From positions 62,001 to 126,000 of the forward strand of contig JAEKNQ010000040.1 of NCBI GenBank assembly GCA_016464825.1: DNA of 64,000 bases, given 5' to 3'. Positions 17,919 through 26,195 of this stretch are shown here, piece after piece. How positions within the stretch are numbered: position 1 is the first letter of the stretch; every line of letters starts with the position of its first letter. The stretch is from Candidatus Dormiibacter inghamiae. GTDB lineage: Bacteria > Chloroflexota > Dormibacteria > Dormibacterales > Dormibacteraceae. Under the pieces are notes generated by a model. That model was given only the letters and a program-made list of their open reading frames with translations, was not told the origin of the DNA and ran no database searches. The position numbers and the translations under genes were made by a program.

Positions 17919-18911
17919 GTGAGCGGCTTGCCGGGCTCGCTGCGAAAGCCGGCTATGTGGGCGATCGGTCTGGCGCTGGCCGCCGCCGGCTGCTCGTCGA
18001 CCGCTGGGGTCGGGCCGCCCAGCGCCCCGCAGCGCGCCGGCCTGTCGGTGGCCGACCGGCCAGAGGTCGAGACCAAGCCGACTACGTCTCCATCGCCGAC
18101 CCCGGTGGCCGTCCAACTAGCTCCTCGGGCAGCCGGCGCACGCCCCGGCGCGGCGAAGCCGTCAGCGGGTGCCAGGTCGACGTCTGCGCCTGCCCGGCGG
18201 GGCGTGTACCGGTTCAACTCGGAAGCCTGGCCGGCTATGGCGGCAGCCGGCTTCAACGCAGCCACCGACGGCGGCGTTGCCAGCCTCGGACAGGCGGAGG
18301 CCGCGGCGGGACTGAACGGCATGGTCTGGGTACCCGCCTATGACAATCGCTCCTGCCAGCAGACCATGAGCGACGCTGCCATCGCAGCGGTCGTGACTGA
18401 CAACGTCCGCTCCGGCTATGGTGGGTTGACCTACCAGATCGGCGACGAGCCGACCGCCAACGGCTGCGCCGCAGCCCCTGTTTACTCGCACCTGACTGCG
18501 CTGGTGCACTCGGCCGACCCCCGCGCGCAGACCTGGGTGGCGGACGACCAGTTCAACGACCCCGATACCGGTCACTGGCCGGCCGGCGTGCCTATGAACG
18601 GCACTGTGGACGTGCTGGCCTTCGACGTCTACCCCTGCCAGTCGGGCGCCTGCGACTACGGAATGATCGACCAGGCGGTCAAGCGCATACATCAGGCAGG
18701 TGTTGCCAAGTGGGAGTTCATACTGCAGGACTTCAACGCCTCCTCCTGGCGGTGGCCAAGCCCGCCGGAGCTGAGAACTCAGTTCGAGCACTGGCAGCAC
18801 CAGGGCGCGAGCGGCTACTGGATCTTTGCCTGGGACTACCAGGACGGCAACCTCGCCGACCAGGCCGGGCACGTTGCCGCCCTGCAATGGATCAACCGCC
18901 AGCCAGTCTGA
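17919..18911 (+). CDS. Lipoprotein with glycoside-hydrolase-like barrel (paralogue 2 of 3)
   Basis: This protein is 330 residues from GTG 17919. That start gives a compact lipoprotein signal (SLRKP, helix, AAAGC lipobox); the longer start at 17793 would bury it. A Pro/Ala/Ser-rich linker leads to a domain opening GVYRFNSEAW, then QIGDEPTANGC, WVADDQFNDP, VDVLAFDVYPC, FILQDFN and GYWIFAWDYQ. It is clearly closer to the 35612 protein than to the 16589 protein: WVADDQFNDP and the GVYRFNSE/GIYRFKSE opening are shared only by the first two. The likely location is the outer face of the membrane, with a carbohydrate-active role inferred from fold-like motifs. Confidence 0.7.
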   Translation: MSGLPGSLRKPAMWAIGLALAAAGCSSTAGVGPPSAPQRAGLSVADRPEVETKPTTSPSPTPVAVQLAPRAAGARPGAAKPSAGARSTSAPARRGVYRFNSEAWPAMAAAGFNAATDGGVASLGQAEAAAGLNGMVWVPAYDNRSCQQTMSDAAIAAVVTDNVRSGYGGLTYQIGDEPTANGCAAAPVYSHLTALVHSADPRAQTWVADDQFNDPDTGHWPAGVPMNGTVDVLAFDVYPCQSGACDYGMIDQAVKRIHQAGVAKWEFILQDFNASSWRWPSPPELRTQFEHWQHQGASGYWIFAWDYQDGNLADQAGHVAALQWINRQPV

Positions 18912-19204
18912 TTGCGCCTCAAACGCGGAGGGTGCTGAAGGGCGCTAGCCAACCTGGCTGGGGACGGCGTCCCAGCCCACTCTGGGCTTATGTCCCCGAT
19001 GGGTCTGGGCAGGTGGGAGGCGGCTGACCTAGCCCTCAACAAATTCGCGTCACACGTGCCGCCCGGCTGCCAGTCGACGCCTGAGGCGCGCTGGACCTGC
19101 TGCCGTGGACATGGGCGAATGACCTAGACCCTCAGGGACCGCCCCGCCCGGGCGGCTGGCAATCCCCATTTTCTTCTCCAAGGGGCGGCGGCAAGGTTAA
19201 GGTT

Positions 19205-20539
19205 GTGGAACTTAACGAAGCGGCTAATCGCATTCTGCGCGGCCATCTGAAACTGATTGCGGCGCTCGTGTTGCTCGGCTTAGCGCTGGCCTCCGGCGTC
19301 TACTATGCCGGCGGTGTCAAGTACACGGCCGCGAGTCGCGTCCAACTCGGGACACCTGACCCGCAAGACCCCGCCCAGGCGGTAGCCATCGCGGATACGG
19401 CGCGTGCAGTTGTCACCAGCCCCAGCCACGTCCAGTCCGCCATCAACATGGCCGACGTCAATCGAACAGTGCCCGAAGTCACCAAGGCCATTACTGTCCA
19501 GCCCCTCGGCTCGTCCGGTGTGGTTGAGCTCAGCGTCAGCGATACCGACCCGAGCGTGGCCGCCACGCTGGCCAATCGGCTGGCGGACGACCTGCTTCGG
19601 ACCCGCGTGAGCAACAGCCGGGGCGCCGACCAACTGCCCGGCTTACAAAGGCAGATCGATGCCGACGCCCAAGCGATCGTGGACATCGACAAGCGGACGG
19701 CGGATCTGAACAACAAACTCGCCTCCCTGAGCGACGTCCCTGCCAGCCCGGCGAACGAGGGTGCCATCGCACTTCAGATCCAGATCGTGACCAACCAGTT
19801 GAATGGACTGCAGCAGCAGCGCAGCAGCCTGGTTCAGGAGCTTGGAAACCTGCACACGCAGCGCGACGCGCTCCTCCAGAACAGCGGCGCCCAGTCGCCG
19901 GCGGTGATCCAGCAGGCCACCCCGCCGAGCTCGCCGGAGCGCACGCAGCTGCCTGTCGACTTGGCGCTCGGCGGCCTGCTGGGCCTAGTGGCCGGCGTCG
20001 CCCTGGCAACCATCATGGAGGTCCTCCGTCCGACCTTGATCGGCCGTCGGGCTCTGGCCGACCTGCTCGGGGTGCCGGTCATCGGCCACCTCGACGGGGG
20101 ATCGCCGGCGGTCTTTACCAGCCTCCCAGCGCCGCTTACACAGCGCCTGCATCTGGCCGCCCAGGCCGCCGGCGTCAGCGTAGTTCGCTTGATCGGGGCG
20201 CCGACCACCGACGGGATCCCGACGCTGGCCAAGCGGCTCCAGCGCTCGGTCGCGGCGGCGGACAGTTCGAGTCTGGCCGTCCAGTCCTACGGTGCCTCGG
20301 ACCCAGCCCCCAACGGAGACTGGTCAGTCGGGCTGGTGGTGCTTGCCCCCGAGGTCCTGAAGAAGGTCGAGCTGCAGCCGCTGATGGACCTGATCCGGCT
20401 GTCGCGCTGGCCGGTGCTCGGTGTCATCACATACGGCGCCGCCGGCCTGCCGGGCTCGCCGCGCAACGGGCACGGCCCGGAAACCGAGCTGAGCCCCACA
20501 GTCGCCTTGGCGGAGAGCTCACGGACGGCAGAGCGGTGA
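19205..20539 (+). CDS. Wzz-like chain-length determinant / polysaccharide co-polymerase
   Basis: This 444-residue protein has a transmembrane helix at about 16-34, an extracytoplasmic domain with SRVQLGTPDPQDP and a coiled coil at about 145-235 rich in Gln/Leu. A second helix follows at about 248-268 (LALGGLLGLVAGVALATIM), then a cytoplasmic tail of about 170 residues. This is the Wzz/Lpp-kinase-adaptor layout. The tail lacks a Walker A motif, so it is not a full tyrosine autokinase. Start GTG 19205 has a weak AAGG site. First gene of a twelve-gene overlapping operon; its stop overlaps the next gene by 4 nt. Confidence 0.82.
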   Translation: MELNEAANRILRGHLKLIAALVLLGLALASGVYYAGGVKYTAASRVQLGTPDPQDPAQAVAIADTARAVVTSPSHVQSAINMADVNRTVPEVTKAITVQPLGSSGVVELSVSDTDPSVAATLANRLADDLLRTRVSNSRGADQLPGLQRQIDADAQAIVDIDKRTADLNNKLASLSDVPASPANEGAIALQIQIVTNQLNGLQQQRSSLVQELGNLHTQRDALLQNSGAQSPAVIQQATPPSSPERTQLPVDLALGGLLGLVAGVALATIMEVLRPTLIGRRALADLLGVPVIGHLDGGSPAVFTSLPAPLTQRLHLAAQAAGVSVVRLIGAPTTDGIPTLAKRLQRSVAAADSSSLAVQSYGASDPAPNGDWSVGLVVLAPEVLKKVELQPLMDLIRLSRWPVLGVITYGAAGLPGSPRNGHGPETELSPTVALAESSRTAER

Positions 20540-21753
20540 GCGCGCTCGTTGAGGTTCGGCGCCGGGTCCCCTTCTGCCGGACCGAGATCAGTCTGGAGGC
20601 ACGGGCGGCGGCCCAGCGGATCCTGGCCTCAGGGTGGATCACCTCTGGACCTGAGGTCATTGAGTTCGAGCGTGAGTTCGCGGAACACGTCGGCGCACGC
20701 CACGCCGTGGCTGTGTCCTCCTGCACCGCCGCAATCGAGATCGGCCTGCGAGCCTTGCAGTTGCCGCCTGGCAGCCGCGTACTCACTTCGACGGTCACCT
20801 TCTGCGGCGCAGTCCACGCGATCACCCGAGCCGGCCTCGTGCCGGTGCTCTGCGACGTCGACCCGGAGACGTTGATGCCTAACGCGGCCACGACGCGGGC
20901 GGCGGTTAGCCGGGCGGGGGGGGCCGACGCCATGGTGGCTATCCACTTCGCCGGCCAGCCGGCCCCTGTCGAGGAGCTGGCAGAGGCCGCGGGGCTACCG
21001 CTCAGCCGGGTGGTCGAAGACGCCGCCCATGCGATCGGCACTTGGGTGGGCGAGCGGTCGGTGGGGGGGATCTCCGCTGCCACATGTTTCAGCTTCTACG
21101 CAACGAAAAACTTGCCGATCGGTGAGGGCGGCATGCTCACAACCGACCTTCCAGCCGTCGCCGCGGCGGCCCGTGAGCTGCGGCTGCACGGGATGAGCGC
21201 AGACGCCTGGCGCCGCTATCTGCCGGGCCAGGCCAGCTGGCGCTACGAGGTCAAGAGCGAGGGCCTGAAGGCGAACATGACTGACCTTCAGGCGGCGATG
21301 GGCCGAGCCCAGTTGCGTCACCTTGGCTCCTGGCAAGCCCGCCGGGCCGAGCTCGCAGCGATCTTCGACGCCGGCCTGGCCGGCGTGCCCGGGATCCGCC
21401 TGCCGGCCCGGCCGGCGACGGGCCGCCATGCCTGGCACCTCTACGTTGTGCAGGTCGAACCTGAGTTCGGGCTCGACCGGGGCACCCTGATCGAACGCCT
21501 GTCAGAGCGCGGCATCGACTGCTCGGTGCACTTCATCCCGCTTCACCACCAGCCACACTTTCAGCGGCTGCTCGGTCCGGGTCTGGAGAGGGCCTTCCCC
21601 GCCGCCGACATTGTCTTCGAACGGATCGTGTCCCTGCCCTTTTTCGCCAGCCTGGGCGACCACGAGGTCGAGCGCGTCTGTTCCGAGATCGCCGGCTTGA
21701 GCGAGCAGTCGCGGGCCACGACCGGCGACCTGCATTTGGAGCTGACCCGATGA
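20536..21753 (+). CDS. DegT/DnrJ/EryC1/StrS family sugar aminotransferase
   Basis: This 405-residue PLP-dependent aminotransferase acts on nucleotide-linked keto-sugars. Visible elements are SSCTAAIEIGL (61-71) for phosphate contact, EDAAHAIG (161-168) with the pyridine-contacting Asp162, and FSFYATKNLPIGEGG with Lys191 as the PLP Schiff-base residue. KANMTDLQAAMG and HFIPLHHQPHF follow in the expected places. The length is normal for the family. GTG start, 4-nt overlap with Wzz; stop overlaps the dehydratase (ATGA). It probably aminates the 4-keto-sugar made by the next gene product. Confidence 0.93.
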   Translation: MSALVEVRRRVPFCRTEISLEARAAAQRILASGWITSGPEVIEFEREFAEHVGARHAVAVSSCTAAIEIGLRALQLPPGSRVLTSTVTFCGAVHAITRAGLVPVLCDVDPETLMPNAATTRAAVSRAGGADAMVAIHFAGQPAPVEELAEAAGLPLSRVVEDAAHAIGTWVGERSVGGISAATCFSFYATKNLPIGEGGMLTTDLPAVAAAARELRLHGMSADAWRRYLPGQASWRYEVKSEGLKANMTDLQAAMGRAQLRHLGSWQARRAELAAIFDAGLAGVPGIRLPARPATGRHAWHLYVVQVEPEFGLDRGTLIERLSERGIDCSVHFIPLHHQPHFQRLLGPGLERAFPAADIVFERIVSLPFFASLGDHEVERVCSEIAGLSEQSRATTGDLHLELTR

Positions 21754-23252
21754 TCGAACCCATCACCGACCCGGATATCCCACTGCTGACCCGACCCCGA
21801 CAGCGAGTCCGCCTGCGCACGCTCATCGTGGGCGCCGGTGAGGCGGGCCAGGTTCTCGCCCGGGACCTGCTGAGGAGCCCCGAGCTGGGCCTGGAGCCGC
21901 TGGGCTTTCTCGACGACAACGCGTTCGCCGAGGAGGTGGACGGACTGCCGATCGTCGGTACGACTGCCGAGCTGGCGGAGGTCGCCCACCGGCACTCCAT
22001 CGCGGCCGTCATCATAGCCATCCCGTCGCTCAGCAATGCCGAGATCCGCCGGCTGGCCGAGGCAGCTGCGTCGGCGGCCGTTTCCGTGCGATACCTTCCC
22101 TCGTTCGGCGCCGCCATCGAGCGCGACGCTCGCATCTCAGATCTCCGCAGGATGCGGGTGGACAAGCTGCTGGGTCGGGACGAGCTGCATGTGGTCCGCT
22201 CCGACTCACGGGAGTTGATTCAGGGCAAGCGGGTACTGGTCACTGGCGCCGGCGGCTCAATCGGTAGCGAACTCTGCCGCCAAATCAAAGGCTTCAAGCC
22301 CAGCCGGCTGCTGATGCTCGACCATGACGAGTCGAACCTGCACAGGATGCTCATGGAGCTGACCGGCAAGGCGCTCCTTGACAACCCCGAGCTCATCATC
22401 GCCGACATCCGTGACCGCGATCGCATCCGACAGCTGTTCAGGCACTGGCGGCCGGAGGTCGTCTTCCACGCGGCGGCCCACAAGCACCTGCCGCTGCTTG
22501 AGCTGCACCCGTGTGAGGGCGTCAAGTCGAACGTGCTGGGCACCCGCTGGCTGGTGGACGCTGCGCGCGAGTTCGGCACCGAGCGCTTCATCCTGATCTC
22601 CACCGACAAGGCGGCCGACCCCACATCCGTGTTAGGGGCGACCAAGCGCCTGGCCGAGATGATCGTCGAGATGAATGCAGGCCCCCCGACCAAGTTCGCC
22701 TCCGTGCGCTTCGGCAACGTTCTGGGCAGCCGCGGCTCCTTTCTCAACGTCCTCACCGACCAGCTCCAGAACGGCGAGCCGGTCACCGTGACGCACTCCG
22801 ACATGACACGGTTTTTCATGACAGTCGAGGAAGCGGTGGGACTGGTGATCGAGGCGGCCGGGCTCGCCAACGCGGGCGAGACGTTCGTGCTCGACATGGG
22901 CAAGCCGGTCAAGATCCTCGACCTGGTCCACAACACGGCCGCCCTGATGCACGTCGTCGACGAGGACTTGGACATAGTCTTCACCGGGCTGCGGCCTGGT
23001 GAGAAGCTCGACGAGACGCTCTTCAGCGAGACCGAGCAGCACGTGACAACGCTTCATCCGCGGATCTGGGCCACGGTTCGCAGAGCACCGGACGCCGAGC
23101 TGGGCACCTACTTAGACCGGCTGTGCGAAGTTGCCCAGCGCAACCGCATGCACGAGGTGAGGTCAATTCTGGCCGAGCGGTTCCCCGAGGTGGGCCGCCC
23201 GGCGACGACGACGACTGATTCGATGGCCGCCTATTACCCAGACGACTTCTGA
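21750..23252 (+). CDS. CapD/FlaA1-type nucleotide-sugar 4,6-dehydratase without membrane domain
   Basis: This 500-residue protein has an N-terminal CoA-binding-like/Rossmann domain (LIVGAGEAGQ, 25-34) and a C-terminal SDR domain with GAGGSIGSE (166-174), the catalytic STDKAADP (284-291) and a conserved LGATKR. RFGNVLGSRGS and GLRPGEKLDE are characteristic of UDP-GlcNAc 4,6-dehydratases such as CapD and WbpM. Those usually have four N-terminal membrane helices; here they are absent and the protein starts just before the Rossmann fold. It likely dehydrates a UDP-HexNAc to a 4-keto-6-deoxy sugar for the neighbouring aminotransferase. Confidence 0.92.
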   Translation: MIEPITDPDIPLLTRPRQRVRLRTLIVGAGEAGQVLARDLLRSPELGLEPLGFLDDNAFAEEVDGLPIVGTTAELAEVAHRHSIAAVIIAIPSLSNAEIRRLAEAAASAAVSVRYLPSFGAAIERDARISDLRRMRVDKLLGRDELHVVRSDSRELIQGKRVLVTGAGGSIGSELCRQIKGFKPSRLLMLDHDESNLHRMLMELTGKALLDNPELIIADIRDRDRIRQLFRHWRPEVVFHAAAHKHLPLLELHPCEGVKSNVLGTRWLVDAAREFGTERFILISTDKAADPTSVLGATKRLAEMIVEMNAGPPTKFASVRFGNVLGSRGSFLNVLTDQLQNGEPVTVTHSDMTRFFMTVEEAVGLVIEAAGLANAGETFVLDMGKPVKILDLVHNTAALMHVVDEDLDIVFTGLRPGEKLDETLFSETEQHVTTLHPRIWATVRRAPDAELGTYLDRLCEVAQRNRMHEVRSILAERFPEVGRPATTTTDSMAAYYPDDF

Positions 23253-24430
23253 TGATCCACGTCGCGCAGATCGTCACCCGGTTCATCGCGGGTGCCGGGG
23301 GCGTCGCCCTGCGCGGCGCCCAGGCGCTGGACCCCGACCGCTACCGGGTCAGCATCCTGGCAGCTGACGGCGGCCCACTGCTGGCCGAGGCTGAGCGCTC
23401 CGGCTTCGAAGTGGTGCGCCTGCGCCACCTGCGGCCGGAGGTCAATCCCCGCGAGGACCTCCGCTGCCTGCACGAGCTCACCGATGAGCTGGGCCGGCTG
23501 CGGCCGGACGTCGTCCACACCCACAGCGCCAAGGCCGGTGCGCTGGGCCGGATGGCGGCGCGGCGGGCGGGCGTGCGCGCCACCGTCCACACCTTTCACG
23601 GCTTCCCCTTCCACGACTTCCAGATGCCGATCATGCGCCGAACCTACATTGAGATCGAGCGCCGCCTCGGCCGCCATACCGACCGCTTCCTGGCCGTGGG
23701 AGCCGATGTGGCGGCCGACGCCGTTCGACTGCGGATCGCTTCCCCCGAGCGGCTGCGGGTGATCGCGCCCGCCATCGACACCAGCAGCATCTTTGCCGCC
23801 AACCCCTCGTCGCGGGCCGAAGCGCGCCGGCGCCTGGGCGTCCGGCCAGACGCGCCGGTGGTGGGTACGGTGGGCAGGCTGGCCGGCCAGAAGGCGCCCG
23901 AGCACATGCTCGAGGCCTTCCAGAGGCTCGGCCGGACCGACGCCAGATTCGTCTGGATCGGCGGCGGCCCTCTGGAGCGGCGCATGCGCGAGCTGGCCGG
24001 CCGCCGCGGGCTGCAGACTCGCTTCCTCTTTCTGGGTGAGCGCCGCGACGTCGGCTACCTGCTCCCGGGACTCGACGTCTTCGCGATGTCCAGCCTGTAC
24101 GAGGGCCTGCCGTGCTCGATCGCCGAGGCGATGACCGCCGGCGTGCCGGTGGTGGCGACAGCCGTCAACGCGGTGCCCGAGCTGGTAGTCCCCGGCAGAA
24201 CCGGCATCCTGGTTCCCGCCGGCGCCCCGGCCCTGCTCGCGCGGGCTATCGGGCACCTCCTGGACCACCCGGAGGAACGCACCCGGTTGGCGGCGGGGGC
24301 TCGGACCCAGGTCCAGGACCGCTTCGACCCGGCACAGCTAGGCAGCGACCTGGCCGAGACCTATTCCCAGCTGCTCGAGGAGCGCCGCGACGCTCCAGCG
24401 CTTCGGCTCAGTGAGGCTACTACCGCATGA
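23252..24430 (+). CDS. Family 4 glycosyltransferase
   Basis: This 392-residue GT-B retaining glycosyltransferase has an N-terminal acceptor half with DVVHTHSAKAGALGR and HTFHGFPFH. Its C-terminal donor half has GTVGRLAGQKAPEHMLEA and the Glu-x7-Glu motif in SLYEGLPCSIAEAM, then GVPVVAT and GRTGILVPAG. It overlaps the upstream stop by 1 nt and the downstream gene by 4 nt. It is the only GT4 in the operon, so the repeat unit may be short or other transferases are encoded elsewhere. Donor sugar not predictable. Confidence 0.93.
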   Translation: MIHVAQIVTRFIAGAGGVALRGAQALDPDRYRVSILAADGGPLLAEAERSGFEVVRLRHLRPEVNPREDLRCLHELTDELGRLRPDVVHTHSAKAGALGRMAARRAGVRATVHTFHGFPFHDFQMPIMRRTYIEIERRLGRHTDRFLAVGADVAADAVRLRIASPERLRVIAPAIDTSSIFAANPSSRAEARRRLGVRPDAPVVGTVGRLAGQKAPEHMLEAFQRLGRTDARFVWIGGGPLERRMRELAGRRGLQTRFLFLGERRDVGYLLPGLDVFAMSSLYEGLPCSIAEAMTAGVPVVATAVNAVPELVVPGRTGILVPAGAPALLARAIGHLLDHPEERTRLAAGARTQVQDRFDPAQLGSDLAETYSQLLEERRDAPALRLSEATTA

Positions 24431-26025
24431 ACGACTCGATGCAGATCACTTACCTCGGTCACGCCGGCATGCGCGTCGACGGGCCCGACGTGAGCATTTT
24501 GATGGACGGGTGGCTCTCTCCACGAGGCGCCTTCCTCGCCGCCTGGTATCAGTTCCCGAGCAACGCTCACCTGGACCAGCGTGGCCTGCTCGACGTCGAC
24601 TATGTGACAGTCTCCCACGAACACCTGGACCACCTCGACGAGTCAGTGCTCGGGCGCCTGCCCGATCGGACTGTCGTGCTGACCCCCAAGTATCCCTCGG
24701 ACAACGTGGCCGAACGGCTGCGTCGGGCGGGCGTGAAGCAGTTGATCGAGGTCCCGGCCTGGGAGCGCTTCCAGCTGACCGAGCGGGGCGACTGGCTGAC
24801 CTTCATCACCGAGCAGTCGCCGATGTGCCACGACGCTGCCGTGCTGGTCTCCCTGGGCGGCGCCTCGCTGCTGCACTGCAACGACGCCCGGCTGACCGTC
24901 GGCCAGGCCCGGCGGGCGGCCCATGAGTGCGGCGGCCGGATCGACGTCATGCCGCTCCAGATGTCCGGGGCCTCCTGGCACCCGATCTGCTACGAGTACC
25001 CGGCCGAGGAGATGGCGCAGATCTCGGCGATGAAGCGGAACGGCAAGTTCAAGGCGGTCGGCCAGCTGGTCCGGATGGTCAAGCCGGAGCTCGTTGTGCC
25101 CTTCGCCGGCCCAATGTGCTTCCTGGACCCGGAGCTGCAGCACCAGAACCGCTGGATTCGCTCCCCAGGCATCTTCCCCGACATGCAGCAAGCTGCCGAC
25201 TTCCTGATCAGCCGGCTGCCCAACCAGACGGTTCAGCAATGGATGCCCGGCGACAGGTACGACCCGCTGGCCAAGGAGCTTCTGCGCGACCCCCAGTGGG
25301 CGGACTTTCGGTTCGACGACGCCGATGCCTACATCGATTCCTATGCCGAGGCCCGCCTGCCGGAGATCGAGGCGTTTCGGGCCGCCCACCCGACGCCCGG
25401 GCCCGAGCTGGCGGACAAGTTCGTTGAGCACTTTCGCCGGCTGGGCGAGCTCAGTCCCTACTTTCTGGAGCGGATCGACATGACAGTCCGCTTCGAGCTG
25501 GTGGGCGAGATGGAGGGTCGTTGGGATGTCCACCTGCGGCCCCCCGGGGTCAAGGTGGACCTCGGTGGCGGTACGGCCGACGTCGGCTATCGTTTCCGGC
25601 TTGATCCCCGCTGGTTGGCCCCGGTCATGGACGGCAAGATCGCTTGGGAAGACTTCTTCCTCTCCCTCCGCTTCCAGGCCTGGCGCGACCCCGACATCTA
25701 CAACGACTACCTGATCGGCCTGCTCAAGCACGCCGACGAGCGGGCCCTGACGGCTGTGGAGAAGTACGAGCTGGGCCGGGCCAATGACGAGAAGATAGTC
25801 GTCAGTTCCGAGCACGGCAATTACGAAATCGCACGTTACTGCCCGCACGCGGGCGAGGATCTCGCCATCGGCAGCACGGTGGTGGACGGCGTCATTCGCT
25901 GCCTCGGCCACAACCTGGAGTTCGACCTGAAGACGGGAAGTTGCCTCAACGCCCGCTGCGACCCACTCTTCACACGGCCCCTGGCCGAACCGCAGGCAGC
26001 CGGCCGCGCGGCGCGGATCGAGTAG
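24427..26025 (+). CDS. Metallo-beta-lactamase-fold enzyme with C-terminal Rieske [2Fe-2S] domain
   Basis: This 532-residue protein has an N-terminal MBL fold related to the UlaG/CMP-sialate-hydroxylase group: YLGHAGM, the metal motif HEHLDH (64-69), SPMCHDAAVLV and LLHCNDA. A helical and mixed middle region (about 270-455) follows. The C-terminal Rieske motif has Cys472-x-His474 (CPHAGEDL) and Cys492-x2-His495 (CLGHNLEFDL). In vertebrate CMP-Neu5Ac hydroxylase the Rieske part is N-terminal, so the order is reversed here. Encoded between a GT4 and a polymerase, it may hydroxylate or oxidatively modify a nucleotide-activated or lipid-linked sugar. Confidence 0.85.
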   Translation: MNDSMQITYLGHAGMRVDGPDVSILMDGWLSPRGAFLAAWYQFPSNAHLDQRGLLDVDYVTVSHEHLDHLDESVLGRLPDRTVVLTPKYPSDNVAERLRRAGVKQLIEVPAWERFQLTERGDWLTFITEQSPMCHDAAVLVSLGGASLLHCNDARLTVGQARRAAHECGGRIDVMPLQMSGASWHPICYEYPAEEMAQISAMKRNGKFKAVGQLVRMVKPELVVPFAGPMCFLDPELQHQNRWIRSPGIFPDMQQAADFLISRLPNQTVQQWMPGDRYDPLAKELLRDPQWADFRFDDADAYIDSYAEARLPEIEAFRAAHPTPGPELADKFVEHFRRLGELSPYFLERIDMTVRFELVGEMEGRWDVHLRPPGVKVDLGGGTADVGYRFRLDPRWLAPVMDGKIAWEDFFLSLRFQAWRDPDIYNDYLIGLLKHADERALTAVEKYELGRANDEKIVVSSEHGNYEIARYCPHAGEDLAIGSTVVDGVIRCLGHNLEFDLKTGSCLNARCDPLFTRPLAEPQAAGRAARIE

Positions 26026-26195
26026 TGCCCTCGGAGGCCGTCAGCGACTCCTTCGAGGCGCGCTTGCGCGCGGTCCGCCGGCGGCGGCGGGCGACGCTGG
26101 TGCGGACCTGGATGGGCAACGCACTGTGGGCCGGTTTGGCTGGCGGCATCGTGCTGCTGGTTTCGGCGATGATCGGGCTGACCGGACGGCTGTGA
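26025..26195 (+). CDS. Small single-pass membrane protein, 56 residues
   Basis: From GTG 26025 (sharing one base with the upstream TAG) the frame encodes a basic cytoplasmic stretch (RLRAVRRRRRA) and one helix (ALWAGLAGGIVLLVSAMIGL), ending at TGA 26193-26195. The stop overlaps the GTG of the polymerase gene. Position in an unbroken chain of overlapping genes and a positive-inside topology support a real gene. No family recognised; it may assist the polymerase or flippase. Confidence 0.65.
   Translation: MPSEAVSDSFEARLRAVRRRRRATLVRTWMGNALWAGLAGGIVLLVSAMIGLTGRL

Noticed and set aside
19144-19155. Palindrome CCGCCCGGGCGG followed by a T-rich stretch before the Wzz gene, considered as a terminator
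   Set aside because: The palindrome has no loop of its own and lies directly before the operon start; it could equally be a protein site or chance in GC-rich DNA, so I did not list it.
23234-24268. Long open frame (344 codons) on the minus strand opposite the GT4 gene
   Set aside because: It is antisense to a gene with clear GT4 motifs; such frames arise from GC-rich third positions. Its text is low-complexity (Gly, Ala, His, Gln) with no motif.
24643-25911. 422-codon minus-strand frame opposite the MBL-Rieske gene
   Set aside because: Both metal motifs and the Rieske Cys/His set are on the plus strand; the antisense frame is a composition effect.
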